A program made the position numbers and the translations under genes. A DNA stretch of 22,055 nt from the NCBI GenBank assembly GCA_904501955.1, contig CAJGCY010000030.1, positions 1 through 22,055 of the forward strand. The letters run 5' to 3'. The notes beneath the pieces are model-generated. The model saw nothing but the letters and a program-made list of their open reading frames with translations, was not told the origin of the DNA and did not search any database. Below are positions 7,623 through 14,723 of this stretch, one piece after another (the stretch's first letter is position 1; each line of letters opens with the position of its first letter). This DNA is from an uncultured Akkermansia sp. (GTDB lineage: Bacteria > Verrucomicrobiota > Verrucomicrobiia > Verrucomicrobiales > Akkermansiaceae).

Positions 7623-8834
7623 TCAAGTGTGCGGAAGCGCCTTTTCCAAGTGTTGCAGGCGTTTTTCCAAGCTTTGCGCGACGATGGAAGCAATCACAAA
7701 ATCACGGTACCACTTCTTTTCTGCAGGCACGATATACCACGGAAAAGCAGAGGAAGTAGCGCGCATCACCTCTTGCACATCATCTCTGCGCCAGCTAAAA
7801 TCAGCGGACGAATGGGCACTTTGCTCGGGTGTGATATTCAGGTAAAACTTCAGCACGCAGGTATCCTCAGCATAGAACATTTGCTCAAAATCTGCCACAT
7901 GCTCCACAAAATCCACGCAATCGGGATAGAGACCGAACAGCTGATAAACGGAAGTGGCAGTAACCAAAGTTTCACCGGCACGGGGAATCAGACGGGAAAG
8001 ACACGGGCTGAGATATTGCCCGTCACATGAAAGCGCAGCCATATCCTCAGGTTTCTGCACTTCCGTCAGCAAGGGGTCAAACAACTCGGCTATGCGGCGC
8101 AAGCAATTCAGGCGACGCTTGGAAACAAGCTCTGCATCATGCAACAAGACAAGGGTGCGCGGCTTCGGCATACCGAGAGAAGCACACAAGGAATCACATT
8201 TCTTCTGAGCTGCGCGTATTCGCTCTTTCAAATCAGCCATCTGCACGAGAGCATCTTGCTTACCGCCGGCAAAAAAAGTTCTATCCGTCGGGGCATAATT
8301 TTCCAATACAGATTCCTCTGAAAACTCATAGTGGACCGCCACGTTCAATGACAACAAATGCTCATCCACATTCTCCGCAGTATCCGGAAAAAAGAAAGCC
8401 AGCACCTGCTCCACAACACAGCGCTTGAACGGCACGAACATTTCCGGAGTAAGCTCGCGGTAATGCACCCACTCCAAGAGCGCAAACTCCGGGCTGTCAT
8501 CACAGCTGACTACAGGACGCCGCCCCTCACATCGAATGAAGTAATAAGTTTGCTCCTGCCCGTCCCAATCTTTTTTCTTTTTATTTTTTTTGCGGTAATC
8601 GTAACGCAAACCCGCCAGTTGGGAAACAATGCGCAGCCCCTGCGAGCTCAGCCCGACCTCCTCCTGCAGTTCGCGCCATAACGCCTCCTCCAAAAGCTCT
8701 TTTTTGCCGACACCGCCCTGGGGAAAATGCCTATAACGGCTTGACTCCTTCTTACGCCCCAGCAAGACATAACCATCCGCATCCATGATAACGGCGGCTA
8801 CATTGTTGCGATATCTGGCGGCGATAGAACTCAT
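7623..8834 (-). CDS. RppH-like Nudix hydrolase fused to a degenerate PPK2-like domain
   Basis: This is a two-domain protein of 403 residues. Residues 1-150 form a Nudix hydrolase close to RppH/diadenosine-polyphosphate hydrolases. HFPQGGVGKKE leads into a complete Nudix box at 40-62 (G-x5-E-x7-RELQEEVGL), so 5'-pyrophosphate removal or Np(n)N cleavage is likely. Residues about 195-400 resemble polyphosphate kinase 2. VDFVEHVADFEQMF (307-320), VLKFYLNITPEQ (327-338) and PWYIVPAEKKWYRD (365-378) follow PPK2 order and spacing. The P-loop, normally GxDAAGKG, is reduced to HDAELVSK (232-239), and about 15-20 residues of the basic lid region after 338 are missing. The second half is probably inactive or altered. 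The ATG overlaps the stop of the lipM-like gene as ATGA. It is the last gene of the operon. Confidence 0.82.
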   Translation of the reverse strand: MSSIAARYRNNVAAVIMDADGYVLLGRKKESSRYRHFPQGGVGKKELLEEALWRELQEEVGLSSQGLRIVSQLAGLRYDYRKKNKKKKDWDGQEQTYYFIRCEGRRPVVSCDDSPEFALLEWVHYRELTPEMFVPFKRCVVEQVLAFFFPDTAENVDEHLLSLNVAVHYEFSEESVLENYAPTDRTFFAGGKQDALVQMADLKERIRAAQKKCDSLCASLGMPKPRTLVLLHDAELVSKRRLNCLRRIAELFDPLLTEVQKPEDMAALSCDGQYLSPCLSRLIPRAGETLVTATSVYQLFGLYPDCVDFVEHVADFEQMFYAEDTCVLKFYLNITPEQSAHSSADFSWRRDDVQEVMRATSSAFPWYIVPAEKKWYRDFVIASIVAQSLEKRLQHLEKALPHT

Positions 8835-9571
8835 GAGGAGGTAGGCCTGCGGCGTCCGTGAGATTCATCATTCCACTGCGCCGTGCAATACTTGGTACGG
8901 CACAGTTCCTCCAGCTCAACAGCGAAACCGGGGTAAGGCTCATCACCTTCTATCACAACTACTTGAGGAGCCAAGGCTGCAGCCAACAGTTGCGGCCACC
9001 CCTCCCTAGGCTCGCATTCCTGAATCAATCCTTGGTGCAATACGGCACCGCGGTATCTACGCTGCCCTGCACCGGCCAATTTGTTACCTGCGGCATCAAC
9101 GATATCACTGGCAACCGGACTCGCCCAACAAGCGCGCCCACCATCCGGCGCATCCTCCACCAACAAACGGCATTCCACCCCACTGGCAATCAAGGCCTCA
9201 GCAAGCGCTCCGTGTATCCATTTATACAAACGGTCCGCAGGCGGATAAATCACCCCCTCTTTTGCAGGCAACGTGACCGTATAGGTATACCCCTTGCGGT
9301 GGTCAACGATGCCACCGCCGGTCCAGCGGCGAATATATTCAATACCCTCACCGGGGAAAATGGAGGCAGCCACGGGTGTAGAATCAAAGTACCCGAAGCT
9401 GACAGCCGGTTTTGCCCAACCGTATATGCGCAACCAGGCCTCAGAGCGACGGCTGAGCAGCTCATCCGCCGCCATATTTTCATAGCCGGTGCGCAAAACA
9501 GGGTCGCACCAAAGGCAGATGGACTGCGGGAGCAGTCCATCCGGTACAGATTGTTGCATTTCAAAGCTCAT
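8831..9571 (-). CDS. Lipoate-protein ligase A / octanoyltransferase LipM-like protein
   Basis: This 246-residue protein belongs to the biotin/lipoyl ligase-fold family that attaches lipoyl or octanoyl groups to carrier domains. RRWTGGGIVDH (81-91) matches the RRxGGGxVxH substrate loop. NKLAGAGQRRYRGAVLHQG (163-181) matches the K-x-AGSAQ-R...HG segment with the conserved lysine. A cysteine at 148 (ACWASPV) aligns with the catalytic cysteine of LipM-type octanoyltransferases (ACFDAPS). That favours octanoyl transfer from ACP over ATP-dependent lipoate ligation. A TTG at 9583 overlapping the previous stop could be used, but the ATG at 9571 is preferred. No Shine-Dalgarno sequence is present, so coupling to the pseudopilin gene is likely. 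A 10-bp hairpin lies early in the coding region. Confidence 0.85.
   Translation of the reverse strand: MSFEMQQSVPDGLLPQSICLWCDPVLRTGYENMAADELLSRRSEAWLRIYGWAKPAVSFGYFDSTPVAASIFPGEGIEYIRRWTGGGIVDHRKGYTYTVTLPAKEGVIYPPADRLYKWIHGALAEALIASGVECRLLVEDAPDGGRACWASPVASDIVDAAGNKLAGAGQRRYRGAVLHQGLIQECEPREGWPQLLAAALAPQVVVIEGDEPYPGFAVELEELCRTKYCTAQWNDESHGRRRPTSS
9518..9541 (-). repeat. Perfect 10-bp inverted repeat inside the start of the lipM-like gene
   Basis: GATGGACTGC (9518-9527) and GCAGTCCATC (9532-9541) form a perfect stem with a four-base loop. It starts 30 bases after the ATG at 9571, within codons 11-18 of the lipM-like gene. A stable hairpin here in the mRNA could slow early translation or give a processing site. 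It has no U-tract, so it is not a terminator. Confidence 0.6.
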
Positions 9572-9579
9572 AACCGAAA

Positions 9580-10635
9580 TCAATAAGGTTGAGGCAAATT
9601 CACCGAAGTGGAGAACTGGCGGGTGTAGCGCGCAAAGAAATCCACCGGCTGCGGGGGGCGAGCCTTACCCTGGCGCATGCGCTCCACAAGAGCAGCGCCC
9701 TCCTCCGTCAGCACAGTCACGGAAATCTGAGCGGAAACAATGCGTGCATTCGGGTACACGCTCCCACCCACCGTTACGGAATCACCGGTAACAATCACCT
9801 TTTCCCCCTTACCGTTGGAGGAAATAACAGTTGCGGTAGCCAAACGCTTTTCAGCTTCTCTTTTATCAGATGCTTCGGAGCTGATGTACTCAATATTGAC
9901 AGTCAGGTTCATCTCCACCACATTATCACAAATGATATCCTCCTCGGAATCCGCAGCAACACCACGATAGGCATTATAGAGGTCATTCTTGCACAGCAGC
10001 TCATTGTACGTACGGCGCTGGGATACAACGTTGCGGTACAATGCAAACACGGGGTATATACCGGACTCCCCCGCACGGGCGGCTTTATTCTGGATGTGGT
10101 CCTTATACTCCAAGCGATACCCAACGGCATTCACATCTCCCAAGTAGGGGTCACCCTCGCGATCATTGGCGCTGGCAAGCTCTTGGCGGTAACCGGCACG
10201 AGCGGAGGGGTCGCTTGATACGGCAGGGTTACGATCCGGCGCACAGGCAAAGAAAATGAAACGCGCAGATTCCGGAATATAGGAAAGCGCACCCGGTTTT
10301 GCTTTCCCCTTGCCCTTCCCCTTTTTGCGAGCGGGGGCTTTCACGCCGTGAGACTCCGGGGAATCCATTTCATCATCCTTACACGCAAAAAACCACTGGT
10401 AATCGTTTGCACCGGGTTTCATCTGGTATGATTCCAAATCGCGCTGCATCGTTTGCAGTGCAACACGAGCTGTGGAGGTAGTCGCGACATCATCGTTTAC
10501 ATCCTTCCACAGAGAAATACCTTGCGTCGTCAATTGCATGATGGAGAGCACCAACACAGCCGTGATGGCCATGGCCGTCAACAATTCTACCAAGGTAAAA
10601 CCGCGATATTTTCTTTTGGAGGCAGAAATCTTCAT
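9580..10635 (-). CDS. Prepilin-like protein, Verru_Chthon cassette protein C type
   Basis: This 351-residue protein has a type IV prepilin/pseudopilin leader: a short basic stretch, then G12-FTLVELLTAMAITAVLV with Glu at +5, followed by the hydrophobic helix. Prepilin peptidase should cut after Gly12. The following region (ARVALQTMQRDLESY, WFFAC) resembles the C member of the Verru_Chthon cassette, recalled from the known family and not searched. A Lys/Gly-rich insert lies at 102-114 (ARKKGKGKGKAKP). It is the third gene of the operon, 29 bases after the B-type gene. Its TGA stop is 8 bases from the ATG of the lipM-like gene. The exported role is unknown; the protein may form part of a secretion pseudopilus or an envelope fibre. 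Confidence 0.82.
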   Translation of the reverse strand: MKISASKRKYRGFTLVELLTAMAITAVLVLSIMQLTTQGISLWKDVNDDVATTSTARVALQTMQRDLESYQMKPGANDYQWFFACKDDEMDSPESHGVKAPARKKGKGKGKAKPGALSYIPESARFIFFACAPDRNPAVSSDPSARAGYRQELASANDREGDPYLGDVNAVGYRLEYKDHIQNKAARAGESGIYPVFALYRNVVSQRRTYNELLCKNDLYNAYRGVAADSEEDIICDNVVEMNLTVNIEYISSEASDKREAEKRLATATVISSNGKGEKVIVTGDSVTVGGSVYPNARIVSAQISVTVLTEEGAALVERMRQGKARPPQPVDFFARYTRQFSTSVNLPQPY

Positions 10636-10664
10636 GTTAATACGAACAAAATCTGGGTGAACAC

Positions 10665-11408
10665 TTAATTAGAAGTACCGATGGACATCGTGGAAGAGAA
10701 AATGGGCTGACCCAGTCGCTTCCAATCTTTCTTATTCTTCAGCAAAGCCGGGTTGGCTGAGGAGAGGAGGAAGAAATCCGCACGATAGAACAGGGTCGGA
10801 CCACCGACTTCAAAATTCACACACTTTTCCAAATAATCTTCAGGGGAATTGTAGCCACTGACAATTCCGGGTTTGCTGACAGGCTTGAACTCACCGCCCT
10901 TGAACTCCAGCTGAGTCATGCGCACCACATACACGGGGCCTACGGCATCCTTAATGTGTGCAGCATGCACTTTATCATCCACCGGGCAGGCAATCGTAAC
11001 CAGATTAGAGGTTTCTCCCGGCACGCTCTCACGAGCAGGAATAGGCGGGCGGGTACCATCCGGCTCCGGATTCTTACTCAAGTCTTCACGATAGGAGAAG
11101 ATAACGATTGCAGTCTTGGGCGAGTCCGTTTTCTTCAGCCAATAGAAGCCTTTGTCAAAAGTGGTGCGATACTGTGATTCTGAGGACTTGCCGGTGGTGC
11201 GCTCATCATTGCGAATCGTGCGCATCTCCGTACGCAACACACCAATCAAGCGCTCCGCATCCTGCTGAGCCAAAGATTTTTGCACCATCCCGCGAGCCGG
11301 CACAAACACCACCAAAAATATAGACACCAACGTTGCCACCAATGCCAGTGCCAGCAAGGTCTCCATCAAGGTGAACCCCTTACGTGCGTTTAATCTTACC
11401 CTCTTCAT
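10665..11408 (-). CDS. Prepilin-like protein, Verru_Chthon cassette protein B type
   Basis: This 247-residue protein has a prepilin leader, MKRVRLNARKG|FTLMETLLALALVATLV, with Gly11 before the cleavage site and Glu at +5. The leader helix is followed by a polar helix (LAQQDAERLIGVLRTEMRTI) and a globular part with no recognised domain. Assignment to the B type of the Verru_Chthon cassette rests on its place among the D and C types and on general appearance, so it is less sure than the prepilin call. It lies 35 bases after the D-type gene and 29 before the C-type gene, with no terminator or evident promoter in either gap. Confidence 0.8.
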   Translation of the reverse strand: MKRVRLNARKGFTLMETLLALALVATLVSIFLVVFVPARGMVQKSLAQQDAERLIGVLRTEMRTIRNDERTTGKSSESQYRTTFDKGFYWLKKTDSPKTAIVIFSYREDLSKNPEPDGTRPPIPARESVPGETSNLVTIACPVDDKVHAAHIKDAVGPVYVVRMTQLEFKGGEFKPVSKPGIVSGYNSPEDYLEKCVNFEVGGPTLFYRADFFLLSSANPALLKNKKDWKRLGQPIFSSTMSIGTSN

Positions 11409-11443
11409 ATCTCAAATACTGAAAATTAGTCTACGGGTGAATA

Positions 11444-12292
11444 TTACTTCTTACCCTCGCCCTTCTTGGGCTTCTTTTTGTCGTCCTTTTTCTTGTTTTT
11501 CTTACCTTTATCGGACTTATCGCGAGGCTTCTTCTCAGGCGCGTAAATGTTTTCATCATACACCTGCTCGGGCGTCATCATTACGCTGTAGTTACCGGAA
11601 GGCCACAGAACCAAGCCCTTTGCAACTGCAGGGCGGCCCTTATCATCAGTATTAACGGGATCCACACCGTCAACGGAATGGCGGCCGTTACCGAGTCTAC
11701 CGGTTATCAACACCAAACGACGCGGGCGACTCGGCTCACCGGGTTTTGTTTCCGGCGTTACAAAACGGCCCTTTTCGTCAAACTCAATATAATAGACCAT
11801 GGCACGCCCCAAACCGGAAATACGGGCACTGTCATCCACCTCAAGCAGGGTATCACGGGCATGCTCCATCCACTGCAGCTCAAGGCTGTATGAAGGACTG
11901 AAATACACACCGGCAGGCAAGAATGCACCGGAGGAAGTAGACTCCCATTCACCTTCGCGGCGCACATCCGTTCCGTCATAGCGGCGGTTCTCATTTTCAT
12001 CACGAACGAGCTTCTGCACAGTGATGTAGCGCAGGTGAATGGAGTCAGAGGAGCTGTCTTTCTCATCACAAGCAATAATGACGCGCGTATACGTATCGTT
12101 ACCGATGGCAGTGGCACGCGCCTCCTGAATCATATTTTCCAGCATCTGCACACCGGAGCTGATATTACGCCCCCTGCCCGGATCACGCAACACATTGGCA
12201 GCCAGCGCCATCATAGCACCTATAATAGCCATCACCACCAATAATTCAACCAGCGTAAAACCTTTTGTTACCTTATTTCTGAAGCTTTTCAT
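11444..12292 (-). CDS. Prepilin-like protein, Verru_Chthon cassette protein D type, with Lys-rich tail
   Basis: This 282-residue protein carries the classic prepilin leader MKSFRNKVTKG|FTLVELLVVMAIIGAMMAL, with Gly11 before the cut and Glu at +5. The segment after the helix (GVQMLENMIQEARATAIGNDTYTRV) resembles GspH-type minor pseudopilins and the D member of the Verru_Chthon cassette. The last 30 residues are a low-complexity tail of Lys, Asp and Gly (for example KGKKNKKKDDKKKPKKG). A GTG at 12316 would add MHGRLSSF, but the ATG at 12292 gives a normal-length leader and is preferred. It is the first gene of the five-gene operon, transcribed away from uppP. Confidence 0.85.
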   Translation of the reverse strand: MKSFRNKVTKGFTLVELLVVMAIIGAMMALAANVLRDPGRGRNISSGVQMLENMIQEARATAIGNDTYTRVIIACDEKDSSSDSIHLRYITVQKLVRDENENRRYDGTDVRREGEWESTSSGAFLPAGVYFSPSYSLELQWMEHARDTLLEVDDSARISGLGRAMVYYIEFDEKGRFVTPETKPGEPSRPRRLVLITGRLGNGRHSVDGVDPVNTDDKGRPAVAKGLVLWPSGNYSVMMTPEQVYDENIYAPEKKPRDKSDKGKKNKKKDDKKKPKKGEGKK

Positions 12293-12331
12293 AAATGAAG
12301 AAAGACGTCCGTGCACTAATGAACGACACTA

Positions 12332-12360
12332 TCTTTACCACATTTGCCCTCTCTGTTCAA
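12332..12360 (-). promoter_or_regulatory. Candidate promoter of the pseudopilin operon
   Basis: On the minus strand, TTGAAC (12355-12360) and TAAAGA (12332-12337) are 17 bases apart, with a TGG before the -10 box. The predicted leader to the ATG at 12292 is about 33 bases. The hexamers are imperfect, so support is moderate. The promoter lies back to back with that of uppP in an oligo-T/A-rich gap (12293-12447). Confidence 0.4.
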
Positions 12361-12409
12361 CCATTTTTTTTATTTTGTGCGCAACTGAGCTATTTTTTTT
12401 GTTTTGTAG

Positions 12410-12438
12410 TTGAGATTTTCAGAAAAATAAGGTAGAGT
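12410..12438 (+). promoter_or_regulatory. Sigma-70-type promoter of uppP with very short leader
   Basis: TTGAGA (12410-12415) and TAGAGT (12433-12438) are separated by 17 bases. The ATG of uppP follows the -10 box by nine bases, so the leader should be only about 3 bases. The 11-mer AATAAGGTAGA here is repeated exactly in the parB promoter. Confidence 0.7.
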
Positions 12439-12447
12439 AAGCGCGTC

Positions 12448-13311
12448 ATGACAATACTGGAATCCATCATCATGGGCATAGTGGAAGGCCTGACGGAGTA
12501 CTTGCCCGTCAGCTCAACGGGGCACTTGATTATCTCTCGCTACCTTTTAGGCATACCCGACAATGATGCGCAGAAAGCTTTTGAAATCTGCATACAAGGT
12601 GGAGCCATTCTAGCCGTTCTCGGCATTTATTTCCAACGAGTCAAAGGCATGGCTACGGACACCTTGAGCTGGCTGTTCTGTAAGAATAATGAAGGCAAGC
12701 GAGGTCCCCTTCCCGCCGGCATGCGCCTGATGTTCAACATGCTCATTGCATTCTTTCCTGCCGTTGTGCTCGGGCTTCTGCTCGGAGATCTCATTAAGGA
12801 TTACCTTTTTAACGCCCCCGTAGTGACCATTACTTGGGCGGTCGGTGGCTTAGCCATCCTCCTCTACGTGCGAGCCCGCGCAAAAAAAGGAGACGCCTTT
12901 GCCGGCAAACCGCTGGAAGAGCTCAGCTACACCGGGGCTCTCAAAGTCGGCATACTGCAATGCATAGCCATGTGCCCGGGAGTAAGCCGCAGCTTAATGA
13001 CCATGCTGGGTGGCCTTTTTGCCGGTCTGAGTGTTGCAGCAGCGGTGGAATTCAGCTTCCTGCTCGGCCTTATCACCTTGGGAGCCGCTACCGTGTATGA
13101 TGCATGGAAACACGGCAATGACATGGTAGCCCAAATCGGCTGGGGCCCCATCATCGCAGGCACCATCACAGCCTGGCTCAGCGCCATTATTGCGGTTAAG
13201 TGGATGGTAGGCTACCTGAACAAACACAGCTTGGCCATTTTCGGCTGGTACCGCATCGGAGCTGCCGTTTTCATGCTGGCGCTCATCGTTTTCGCCGGAT
13301 TAAGCATCTGA
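12448..13311 (+). CDS. uppP: Undecaprenyl-diphosphatase UppP (BacA family)
   Basis: This integral membrane enzyme removes one phosphate from undecaprenyl diphosphate, regenerating the lipid carrier for peptidoglycan and other surface polymers. Bacitracin resistance is a known side effect of the family. At 287 residues it has normal length. Both signature motifs are present: EGLTEYLPVSSTGHL at 13-27, with the catalytic glutamates region and the VSSTGH loop, and PGVSRSLMTML at 177-187, with the essential arginine. Several hydrophobic segments lie between and after them (for example around 98-112, 125-142 and 198-215). It starts about 3 bases from the predicted transcription start, divergent from the pseudopilin operon. 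lepB follows 66 bases later with its own promoter. Confidence 0.97.
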   Translation: MTILESIIMGIVEGLTEYLPVSSTGHLIISRYLLGIPDNDAQKAFEICIQGGAILAVLGIYFQRVKGMATDTLSWLFCKNNEGKRGPLPAGMRLMFNMLIAFFPAVVLGLLLGDLIKDYLFNAPVVTITWAVGGLAILLYVRARAKKGDAFAGKPLEELSYTGALKVGILQCIAMCPGVSRSLMTMLGGLFAGLSVAAAVEFSFLLGLITLGAATVYDAWKHGNDMVAQIGWGPIIAGTITAWLSAIIAVKWMVGYLNKHSLAIFGWYRIGAAVFMLALIVFAGLSI

Positions 13312-13349
13312 TTTCGCCACCAAGCTGCCATTTATGCCGAAATTTAGGC

Positions 13350-13377
13350 TTCACATTCAGATTTTACCGTGTAGAAT
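13350..13377 (+). promoter_or_regulatory. Promoter of lepB, overlapping the apparent start region
   Basis: TTCACA (13350-13355) and TAGAAT (13372-13377) are separated by 16 bases. An ATG follows the -10 box directly at 13378, too close to be transcribed. A second in-frame ATG at 13387 lies nine bases after the box, the same distance as in uppP. This decides the lepB start. Confidence 0.6.
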
Positions 13378-13386
13378 ATGAAGAGT

Positions 13387-14694
13387 ATGCGATTTCTCCT
13401 CAGACCCATCAACGCGATAACGGACACCTTATTCGCCTGGTTCACGCCGAGTTGGCGACGCAAGGGGCATGAAGCTTTGGGCGCTCTCGTGCGTTATTAC
13501 AATTATAACCGACCGACAATCAATGAGGAGCAAACAAAAAAAATCACGGAGCTCATTACGGAGCTTCGCTCCTCCCTCCTTTTCTGGAAAAAAGAGACCA
13601 CCATCGACGCCACGAAACGCGCCAACGACCTCGGTGAGCTGCTGAAAGGCTTCCGCCGAGATGTCATTATTGAGCTGGTGGAATCATTTTTCGTCATCAT
13701 GGTCATATTCTTGGGAATTCGCACCTACTACCTGCAGCCGTTCCGCATTCCCACCGGGTCCATGCAACCGACGCTGAACGGCATTACGGTGAATCCCATC
13801 ACCCCGGAGGAGATTCCCTCCGCCCCTGTGCGTGCGTTGCACGCCATTACTCACGGCAGCTCTTACGTCAATATCAAAATTGACTCACCGAAAAAAATCG
13901 TCGGCTTCCGCACGGAACAATACTGGCTTATCTTTACCAGAACAGCAATCATCTTCAACGATCGCAGCGTGGAGTACGTTCCCTGTGCTTCCGGCGCGCT
14001 GATAGAATACTTGGGTAAGCGCAACATGTTAGTTTCCGCGAATGAGAGCCGCATGCTTCAACCGGGAGAAACCCTCATCTGTGCCAGATTGGATGCCGGT
14101 GATATGGTAGTGGTAAACCGCATGGCATACCACTTCCGCAAACCGGAAAGAGGTGAAACCTTCGTGTTCGACACCCGAGGCATCAACACCAAACTCAGCG
14201 ATGAGAACTTAGACCAGCAAGATGCCAGTCACTATATTAAGCGACTTTGTGGTGTTCCGGGGGATACCCTTTCCATTGATTCACCGCAGCTCCTTATTAA
14301 CGGGCAACCCGCTACAGAGTGGACCATTCAACGTGTAGCTGCATGCAAGCCCCCATACAACGCCACCGGTTACAACTACCCGAGCGCACCGAAGGTCAGC
14401 ATACCGACTAAAGCACCTGATTTCCGCGCCTCCCAACAGGAGAAAGAGCGCTACAAGCTTATCCGGAAAGAGTGGGATACTTACGCTCGTTACTACCTTT
14501 CCGCGCACAAGCCCTCTATACTGCTGAAGAAAGATACCGCAGAGCCCATCCTCAGTGAATACGCAGCCTTGGGCGACAACACCGTCAACTCTCAAGACTC
14601 CCGCTACTGGGGACCGGTGCACCAATTCAACGTGCTCGGCCCGGCTTCATTCACCATCTGGCCGTTCTCCGCTCACTGGGGGCTCATTGACTGA
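13387..14694 (+). CDS. lepB: Signal peptidase I with a long insertion
   Basis: This S26 signal peptidase cleaves signal peptides of exported proteins on the outer face of the inner membrane. Counting from the ATG at 13387 (435 residues), an N-terminal cytosolic region of about 90 residues precedes a membrane segment at about 97-113. The catalytic serine (IPTGSMQPTL, Ser125) follows, then the catalytic lysine (HYIKRLCGVPGD, Lys285). The C-terminal box ALGDNTVNSQDSRYWGPV is present. Serine and lysine lie 160 residues apart, against about 55 in E. coli, owing to an insertion of roughly 100 residues. A further insert separates the lysine box from the GDN box. An ATG at 13378 abuts the -10 box and is rejected. 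The synthase gene follows 29 bases later. Confidence 0.93.
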   Translation: MRFLLRPINAITDTLFAWFTPSWRRKGHEALGALVRYYNYNRPTINEEQTKKITELITELRSSLLFWKKETTIDATKRANDLGELLKGFRRDVIIELVESFFVIMVIFLGIRTYYLQPFRIPTGSMQPTLNGITVNPITPEEIPSAPVRALHAITHGSSYVNIKIDSPKKIVGFRTEQYWLIFTRTAIIFNDRSVEYVPCASGALIEYLGKRNMLVSANESRMLQPGETLICARLDAGDMVVVNRMAYHFRKPERGETFVFDTRGINTKLSDENLDQQDASHYIKRLCGVPGDTLSIDSPQLLINGQPATEWTIQRVAACKPPYNATGYNYPSAPKVSIPTKAPDFRASQQEKERYKLIRKEWDTYARYYLSAHKPSILLKKDTAEPILSEYAALGDNTVNSQDSRYWGPVHQFNVLGPASFTIWPFSAHWGLID

Positions 14695-14723
14695 TTTCTC
14701 ACATCATAACACTTTCTTTCAAT

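Noticed and set aside
9571..9583. TTG at 9583 as start of the lipM-like gene
   Set aside because: It would add only MISV and overlap the previous stop. The ATG at 9571 is a better codon with normal spacing. The TTG remains possible.
8858..9586. 242-codon + strand frame over the lipM-like gene
   Set aside because: Shadow frame with no recognisable motif; the minus-strand protein has the lipoyl-ligase motifs.
12293..12447. AT-rich divergent gap as a possible mobile-element junction or origin
   Set aside because: It holds oligo-T tracts and two back-to-back promoters, but no repeats, DnaA-box cluster or target-site duplication.
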